This document shows, piece after piece, positions 59,263 to 64,000 of a DNA stretch of 64,000 bases. The notes beneath the pieces are model-generated. The model saw only the letters and a list, made by a program, of their open reading frames with translations. It was not told the DNA's origin and did not search any database. Made by a program: the position numbers and the translations under genes. The DNA is from Streptomyces sp. CB01635 (GTDB lineage: Bacteria; Actinomycetota; Actinomycetes; Streptomycetales; Streptomycetaceae), in contig NZ_NNBL01000002.1 in the NCBI RefSeq assembly GCF_002803065.1, positions 1-64,000 of the forward strand, in the 5' to 3' direction. Each line of letters begins with the position of its first letter. The stretch's first letter is position 1.

Positions 59263-62200
59263 ATGACCAGAGGACCAGCGAGACGGAGCGCGGCCCTGCT
59301 GTCGGCCGGGCTCGCGCTCGCGCTGCTTCCGGGCGGGCAGGCCGTCGCCGGTGACACCGCCACCCCGGCGGCCCGCGCCACCACGCCCGCCGCCCGCGCC
59401 GCCCACACAGTGACCCTGGTGACCGGCGACAAGGTGACCGTCACCGACCTCGGCGGCGGGAAGAAGGCCGTCACCGTCGACCGCGCGAAGGGCGCGACCG
59501 GCGCCGTCAGGACCCAGGTGAACGACGGGAAGATCAGCGTCGTACCTGACGAGGCGCGCCCCTACCTCGCGGCCGGAACGCTGGACGCGCGGCTCTTCGA
59601 CGTGAGTGAGCTGATACGCCAGGGGCTTGCCGACAGCAAGGCCGATGCGACGCCGCTCATCGTGTCGTACGCAGGCAAGAGCGCCCGTTCCGCCGCGCGC
59701 ACCCCGAAGGGCGCCGACCGCACCCGCGGCCTCGACAGCATCGGCGGCGCCGCCCTGGACGCCGGCAAGGGCCGTACGTTCTGGAACGCCGTGACCGCCC
59801 CCGAGGGCAAGGACTTCGCCGACGGCATCGGCAAGATCTGGCTCGACGGCCGCGTCAAGGCCGACATGGCCGAGAGCAACGAGCAGATCGGTACCCCGAA
59901 GGCCTGGGAGGCCGGGCTCACCGGCAAGGGCGTCAAGGTCGCCGTCCTCGACACCGGCTACGACGCCACGCACCCCGACCTCGCGTCCCGCGTCACCGAG
60001 TCCAAGTCCTTCATCGAGGGCCAGGAGGTCGCGGACGGCAACGGCCACGGCACCCACGTCACGTCGACCGTGGGCGGCAGCGGAGCCGCCTCCGACGGCA
60101 AGGAGAAGGGCGTCGCCCCCGACGCGACCCTCGCCGTCGGCAAGGTCCTCAGCAACCAGGGATCCGGCAGCGAGTCGCAGATCATCGCCGGTATGGAGTG
60201 GGCCGCCAAGGACATCCACGCCAAGGTCGTCTCGATGAGCCTCGGTTCGTCCGAGGCGAGCGACGGCACCGACCCGATGGCCGCCGCCGTGAACTCGCTG
60301 TCCAAGGAGACCGGCGCCCTCTTCGTCATCGCCGCGGGCAACTCCGGTGCCCCCGGCTCCATCGGCTCGCCCGGCGCCGCCGACTCCGCCCTCACCATCG
60401 GCGCCGTCGACTCCGCCGACGAGGCCGCCTACTTCACCAGCAAGGGCCCCCGCTTCGGGGACAACGGGCTCAAGCCCGACCTGTCCGCGCCCGGTGTCGG
60501 CATCCTCGCCGCCCGCTCCTCGCTGGTCCCCGGCAGTGGTGCGTACACCAGCATGAGTGGTACGTCGATGGCGACGCCGCACGTCGCCGGTGTCGCGGCC
60601 CTGCTTGCCCAGAAGCACCCCGACTGGACGGGCGCGCAGCTCAAGGACGCGCTGATGTCGACGTCCAAGGAGCTCGCCGACTCCGCCTACGACCTGGGCT
60701 CGGGGCGCGTCAGCGTGCCCGACGCCGTGACCGCGGACGTCACCGCGACCGGCAGCGCCGACCTCGGCTACTACAAGTGGCCGTACGAGAGCAACAAGCC
60801 GGTCACGAAGACGGTCACCTACAGCAACTCCTCCGACAGCGCGGTGGAGCTGACGCTGACCGCGGAGGGCGCGGCCGACGGCGTCGTCTCGCTCGCCGAC
60901 AGCAAGCTGACCGTGCCGGCGCACGGCACCGCCTCCACGACCGTGACCGGTGACGGCGCCAAGGCCGCCGTCGGGAACACCAGCGGGCGCATCGTCGCGT
61001 CCGTGGCCGGAAAGCCCGTCGCGCACACGGCGTTCGGAATGGTCAAGGAGGAGGAGCGGTACACGCTCACCGTCCATGTGAAGGACCGGGACGGCGCCGC
61101 GACGGCCGCGTATCTCGGCGTGCAGCAGCTCGTCGGGAACACCGATCCGTTCCCCGCCACGGTCGGTGACTCCGGCACCCTCCAGCTGCGCCTGAAGCCC
61201 GGCTCGTACTACGTCGAGTCCTACCTCGACGTGCACGGCAGCCACGGCAAGGACTCCCTCGGACTCGGCTACCTCGCCGACCCCGAGATCAAGCTCGACC
61301 GGGACCGCGAGATCACCCTCGACGGGCGGCAGTTGAAGGAGGTCAAGGCCGACGTCGGCCGGACCACCGAGACCCGCCACCTGCTCATGGAGGCCGACCG
61401 GAAGGCGGGCGGCGCCGACTACATGAGCGCGGTCCAGCTGCCCGTCAAGTACGACAGCATCTTCGCGGCTTCCACCCACAAGGTCACCGACGGGTCCTTC
61501 GAGTACCGCACCGTGTGGCGCCTCGGGAAGCCCACGCTCCAGGTGGACGGCCTGCGCGAGGCAGTCGTCCAGCCCGGCAGCAGCCTCACCGAGGGCCGCA
61601 GCAGGCTCGCGGTCGTGGATGCCGGGGCCGGCGCGCCCGCCGACTACGCGGGCAAGAACGTGCGCGGCAGGGCCGTCCTCGTACGGCGTACCGACGCGCT
61701 CTCCCCGGCCCAGCTCGCCCAGGCCGCGCAGGACGCGGGCGTCAAGGCGCTGTTCGTCACCGACGGCGCGGCGGGCCGGCTCAACGCCTGGTTCGGCACG
61801 GACGACGACACGGACCGGCCGCTCCAGATCGCGACGGTCGACTCCGCGGACGGCGCGAAGCTCGCGGCGGACGCGAAGGCGGGCCGCAGTGTCACGATGA
61901 CGGGCACCCGCAACACGCCCTGGGTGTACGACGTCACCGACGAGCACAAGGGAGCCGTCCCGAGCGGCGACCTGACCTACCGGCCCCGCAAGTCCGACCT
62001 GGCCGTCATCGACGCCAAGTTCCATGCGGTGAAGCCCCAGGCGGGCGGCGAGTTCCGCTACTCGATCACCGACACCTTCCGCATCGGCCTCGGCTTCCTG
62101 CAGAAGATCGACTACCCGGCCGAGCGCACCGACTACGTCTCCACCGGCACCGGCCAGAAGTGGCACGAGTCCGTCCAGACGGGCCCGACCGACCTGGAGC

Positions 62201-62937
62201 AGCGCAGCGGCCTCATCACGTACAAGGGCGGCAAGCACTCCGAGCTCGACTGGTTCAAGCCGGTCTGGCACCCGTGGCTCGGCACCGGTCTCGGCTGGGG
62301 CCAGCAGCGCTCCGGCGACACCCTCCAGTTCAACGTGCCCGGCTGGGGCGACTCCGGCCCCGACCACACCGGCTTCGGCGACGTGTGGAGCGACAGCACC
62401 CAGACGCAGAACTCCGAGGTGTACGTCGACGGGGTGCTCGCGGACCGCAAGAAGAGCTCCGCCGTGTACGTGTGGGACGCCGACCCGGCCGAGCACACCT
62501 ACAAGGTCGTCACCGACACGACGCTCGATGCCGCGCGCTGGAAGCTGGCCACGAAGGGCCACTCGGAGTGGACGTTCAAGTCTGCCGAGACCCCCGACGA
62601 CCGGTGGACGTTCCTGCCGCTGCTCAACCTCGGCTTCGACGTGGACACCGACCTCGCGGGCAACGTGCGCGGCGGACACCGGGTCTCCGTCGGGATCAGC
62701 TCCGAGTACGTCAAGGGCGCCCCGGACACCGGGAAGATCGGCGGCGGCACCCTCGAGGCCTCGTACGACGACGGCAAGACCTGGACGAAGGTCGCGCTCG
62801 ACGGGCACGGCGCGTCCTGGAAGGGCACGCTGAAGGTGCCGGGCGACGCGCAGTACGTGTCCCTGCGCGCCTCGGCGAGCGACGACCGGGGCGGCAAGGT
62901 CACTCAGGAGATCATCCGGGCGGTGGGGGTCAAGTAA
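59263..62937 (+). CDS. Large secreted subtilase (S8 family serine peptidase)
   Basis: The 1224-residue protein has a Sec signal peptide (residues 1-29), a propeptide to about 205, and an S8 domain with the full catalytic triad: Asp230 in VAVLDTGYDATHPDL, His262 in NGHGTHV and Ser435 in SGTSMATPHVAG. After the peptidase come beta-rich domains, among them a PA-like insert near 790-840 (GRAVLVRRTDALSP), and a long C-terminal region without a recognised fold, ending in strands that resemble Ig-like modules. AGAGAGG lies upstream of the ATG. It would degrade extracellular proteins. A terminator follows; the divergent gene encodes a trypsin-co-occurring-domain protein. Confidence 0.93.
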   Translation: MTRGPARRSAALLSAGLALALLPGGQAVAGDTATPAARATTPAARAAHTVTLVTGDKVTVTDLGGGKKAVTVDRAKGATGAVRTQVNDGKISVVPDEARPYLAAGTLDARLFDVSELIRQGLADSKADATPLIVSYAGKSARSAARTPKGADRTRGLDSIGGAALDAGKGRTFWNAVTAPEGKDFADGIGKIWLDGRVKADMAESNEQIGTPKAWEAGLTGKGVKVAVLDTGYDATHPDLASRVTESKSFIEGQEVADGNGHGTHVTSTVGGSGAASDGKEKGVAPDATLAVGKVLSNQGSGSESQIIAGMEWAAKDIHAKVVSMSLGSSEASDGTDPMAAAVNSLSKETGALFVIAAGNSGAPGSIGSPGAADSALTIGAVDSADEAAYFTSKGPRFGDNGLKPDLSAPGVGILAARSSLVPGSGAYTSMSGTSMATPHVAGVAALLAQKHPDWTGAQLKDALMSTSKELADSAYDLGSGRVSVPDAVTADVTATGSADLGYYKWPYESNKPVTKTVTYSNSSDSAVELTLTAEGAADGVVSLADSKLTVPAHGTASTTVTGDGAKAAVGNTSGRIVASVAGKPVAHTAFGMVKEEERYTLTVHVKDRDGAATAAYLGVQQLVGNTDPFPATVGDSGTLQLRLKPGSYYVESYLDVHGSHGKDSLGLGYLADPEIKLDRDREITLDGRQLKEVKADVGRTTETRHLLMEADRKAGGADYMSAVQLPVKYDSIFAASTHKVTDGSFEYRTVWRLGKPTLQVDGLREAVVQPGSSLTEGRSRLAVVDAGAGAPADYAGKNVRGRAVLVRRTDALSPAQLAQAAQDAGVKALFVTDGAAGRLNAWFGTDDDTDRPLQIATVDSADGAKLAADAKAGRSVTMTGTRNTPWVYDVTDEHKGAVPSGDLTYRPRKSDLAVIDAKFHAVKPQAGGEFRYSITDTFRIGLGFLQKIDYPAERTDYVSTGTGQKWHESVQTGPTDLEQRSGLITYKGGKHSELDWFKPVWHPWLGTGLGWGQQRSGDTLQFNVPGWGDSGPDHTGFGDVWSDSTQTQNSEVYVDGVLADRKKSSAVYVWDADPAEHTYKVVTDTTLDAARWKLATKGHSEWTFKSAETPDDRWTFLPLLNLGFDVDTDLAGNVRGGHRVSVGISSEYVKGAPDTGKIGGGTLEASYDDGKTWTKVALDGHGASWKGTLKVPGDAQYVSLRASASDDRGGKVTQEIIRAVGVK

Positions 62938-62979
62938 CTCTGCCTGTGCGGGTGTTCTGACCTGTAGGGATGTACTGAC

Positions 62980-63017
62980 CGAAGGCCCGGTTCGGCAACC
63001 GCCGCGCCGGGCCTTCG
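62980..63017 (+). terminator. Subtilase terminator
   Basis: CGAAGGCCCGG (62980-62990) and CCGGGCCTTCG (63007-63017) form a perfect 11-bp stem with a 16-base loop, 42 bases after the stop codon. Confidence 0.8.
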
Positions 63018-63081
63018 CGTGCGTCCCAGCGGTCCGGGTGTCCACCCTGTGATACGTCTTGTCCGCCATGCGGGAACGCTC

Positions 63082-63117
63082 TTGTGGGTGCGCGGTGGCC
63101 GCGGGCAGGATGCGTCC
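63082..63117 (+). promoter_or_regulatory. Leaderless promoter of the leader peptide
   Basis: TTGTGG (63082-63087) and CAGGAT (63106-63111), 18 bases apart, place transcription start at the ATG at 63118. No ribosome-binding site precedes it. Confidence 0.5.
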
Positions 63118-63228
63118 ATGGCTCCGGTACTCGTCTCGCGCGTGCTCGTCTCGCGCCGCCACGTGGATCTTCTGCGTGTGTCGACGATGCTCTGTCCGGC
63201 CGCACCCGGCACCGACGCCCTTTCCTGA
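63118..63228 (+). CDS. Short regulatory leader peptide (HVDL-type)
   Basis: This 36-residue open frame contains VSRRHVDLLRVSTMLCP, the form of the putative leader peptides annotated in Streptomyces (Arg-rich start, HVDLLRV, then a Cys). I recall these upstream of sulfur and cysteine-linked genes. Here it is followed after 110 bases by a monooxygenase of the sulfonate-degrading type. The ATG has a -10 like CAGGAT six bases upstream, so translation is probably leaderless. The Cys codon near the end suggests ribosome stalling when cysteine is short, which would control a downstream hairpin. The VLVSR motif is duplicated at residues 4-8 and 9-13. Confidence 0.7.
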   Translation: MAPVLVSRVLVSRRHVDLLRVSTMLCPAAPGTDALS

Positions 63229-63236
63229 GGCCGCGC

Positions 63237-63262
63237 CGGGGAGGCATCCCCTCGCCCGGCCC
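63237..63262 (+). promoter_or_regulatory. Candidate attenuator hairpin after the leader peptide
   Basis: Within 40 bases of the leader stop, GGGGA-GGCA-TCCCC forms a short hairpin, and the flanking GCCGGG and CCCGGC can extend or replace it. This is the kind of alternative pairing expected of an attenuator, but no T run follows, so a translational mechanism is equally possible. Confidence 0.4.
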
Positions 63263-63338
63263 GCCCGCGTCCCGTGTCCTGAAGGCCGGTTCGCTCCCGC
63301 AGTAGTCCACGCCCCCGCGCGATTCCCGAGGTGTCGTC

Positions 63339-64000
63339 ATGCCCGAGAACCACCCTCTGCTGCACTGGTACCTGCCGGCCCGCCGGCCCGCCGACATCGA
63401 CTCGCTGGCTCCCACGGCCCTGGCCGCGGAGCGCGCCGGGTTCGACTCGCTCTCGATCCCGGCCGGCGGCCCCGACCCGTGGGCGCTCGCGTCCGGGCTC
63501 TGTCGCCACACCGAGCGGATCGGCTTCCTCGTCGCCCTGCCCACCGGGAGCGCGGGCCCCACCGTCATCGCCCAACAGGCCGACGCCTTCCGCCGGTTCG
63601 CGGGCGGCCGTCTGAGGCTCGATGTCGGCGCGCACGGCGCCGGGCTGACCCATGACCAGCGCTACGGGCGCACCGACGAGGTGATGGCCGTCGTGCGAGA
63701 CCTGCTCGACGGCCGGCGCATCGACTTCCAGGGGGAGCATGTGCAGGTCGAGGGCGCCCAGCTGAGCGATCCGGCCGTCGAGCATCCGGTGCCGCTCTAC
63801 TTCGGGGGCGAGTCCCCGGACGCCGACGGCATCGCGGCCCGGCGGGCCGATGTGCGGCTGGTGAGGAGCGCGCCGCCCGCTGTCGTCGCGGAGCGTATCG
63901 CCCGCTCGCGGGACCGGAATCCGCGGCTGCGGTACGGGCTCCGCCTGCGCCTGGTGGGTCGAAGCGAGGCGTCCGAGGCGCGGGACGCGGCGGGCCGGAT
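63339..64000 (+). CDS. LLM class flavin-dependent monooxygenase (SsuD-like), partial
   Basis: The frame runs off the right edge after about 220 residues. The visible part has the N-terminal strand LLHWYLPARRPADIDSLAP, GFDSLSIPAGG, IGFLVALPTG and FAGGRLRLDVGAHG, the bacterial luciferase-like barrel with an alkanesulfonate monooxygenase flavour (R-x-G-R-L pattern). SsuD-type enzymes desulfonate organosulfonates for sulfur nutrition. The ATG at 63339 follows CCGAGGTG. The short HVDL leader peptide upstream supports a sulfur-regulated role. The substrate is uncertain, and F420-dependent relatives share this fold. Confidence 0.8.
   Translation, partial: MPENHPLLHWYLPARRPADIDSLAPTALAAERAGFDSLSIPAGGPDPWALASGLCRHTERIGFLVALPTGSAGPTVIAQQADAFRRFAGGRLRLDVGAHGAGLTHDQRYGRTDEVMAVVRDLLDGRRIDFQGEHVQVEGAQLSDPAVEHPVPLYFGGESPDADGIAARRADVRLVRSAPPAVVAERIARSRDRNPRLRYGLRLRLVGRSEASEARDAAGR

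Noticed and set aside
63019..63117. 33-codon upstream extension of the leader peptide
   Set aside because: The conserved HVDL form is contained in the short frame from 63118, which has its own promoter; the extension overlaps the end of the subtilase terminator.

Overview
The window is high-GC actinobacterial DNA, almost certainly a Streptomyces chromosome. The grounds are dense GTG starts, very high third-position GC, Tat and lipoprotein signals, a group 1/2 sigma factor of the Hrd type, an MreB-like mbl gene, and a gene order that I recall as similar to the S. coelicolor SCO2450-SCO2500 core region. No search was run, so synteny and family names are from memory and from visible motifs.

Layout. 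1-106: 3' end of a 5S rRNA and its terminator. 182-8011: a TetR/aldo-keto reductase pair with a perfect operator-like palindrome, a VOC protein, two DHA2-type drug exporters, one divergent from an MmyB-type regulator, and dusB. 8179-13007: a translationally coupled pair of trehalase/debranching-like glycosidases divergent from a ROK regulator. 13402-18738: ppdK, whose upstream region is rich in palindromes, then a Tat-secreted GH20 hexosaminidase. 18837-25201: an SDR, a small membrane protein, a sugar ABC importer (three genes with GTGA overlaps), and an SDR/TetR pair with matching operators. 25252-38972: assimilatory nitrate and nitrite reduction (nirD, nirB, an FAD reductase, nasA, and a CbiX chelatase for siroheme), interrupted by a class F sortase with a possible substrate, a SoxR-type flavin reductase, a secreted M4 protease, cutA, a DoxX protein and a SanA-like protein. 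39006-51445: replication and transcription core (dgt, dnaG, an hrdA-like sigma factor), a ferredoxin-reductase-like flavoprotein, a heterodimeric ABC exporter, an FGGY kinase and a YtxH-like protein. 51583-51997: two tRNA-Asn genes and one CAT tRNA. 51998-55765: a gene-poor accessory patch behind the tRNAs, holding a secreted glycine-rich protein, a SLATT-like two-TM protein and a small hypothetical. 55766-64000: mbl, an EntS-like exporter, a trypsin-co-occurring-domain protein, a very large secreted subtilase, and a short HVDL-type leader peptide before a luciferase-like (SsuD-type) monooxygenase that runs off the window.

How the genes work together. The clearest pathway is nitrate to nitrite to ammonium: NasA reduces nitrate, NirBD reduces nitrite, CbiX contributes to siroheme for NirB, and a GlnR-like box sits before the FAD-reductase/nirBD operon. 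The most unusual signals are non-coding. They are a 63.1 kb leaderless leader peptide that probably controls sulfur-linked monooxygenase expression; a SoxR box that makes the 31.1 kb reductase transcript leaderless; a dispersed palindromic repeat inserted in frame inside dgt; an exact 80-bp tandem repeat upstream of nasA; and a cluster of CTCA-N2-TGAG palindromes before ppdK. I found no CRISPR array, insertion sequence or complete integrated element.
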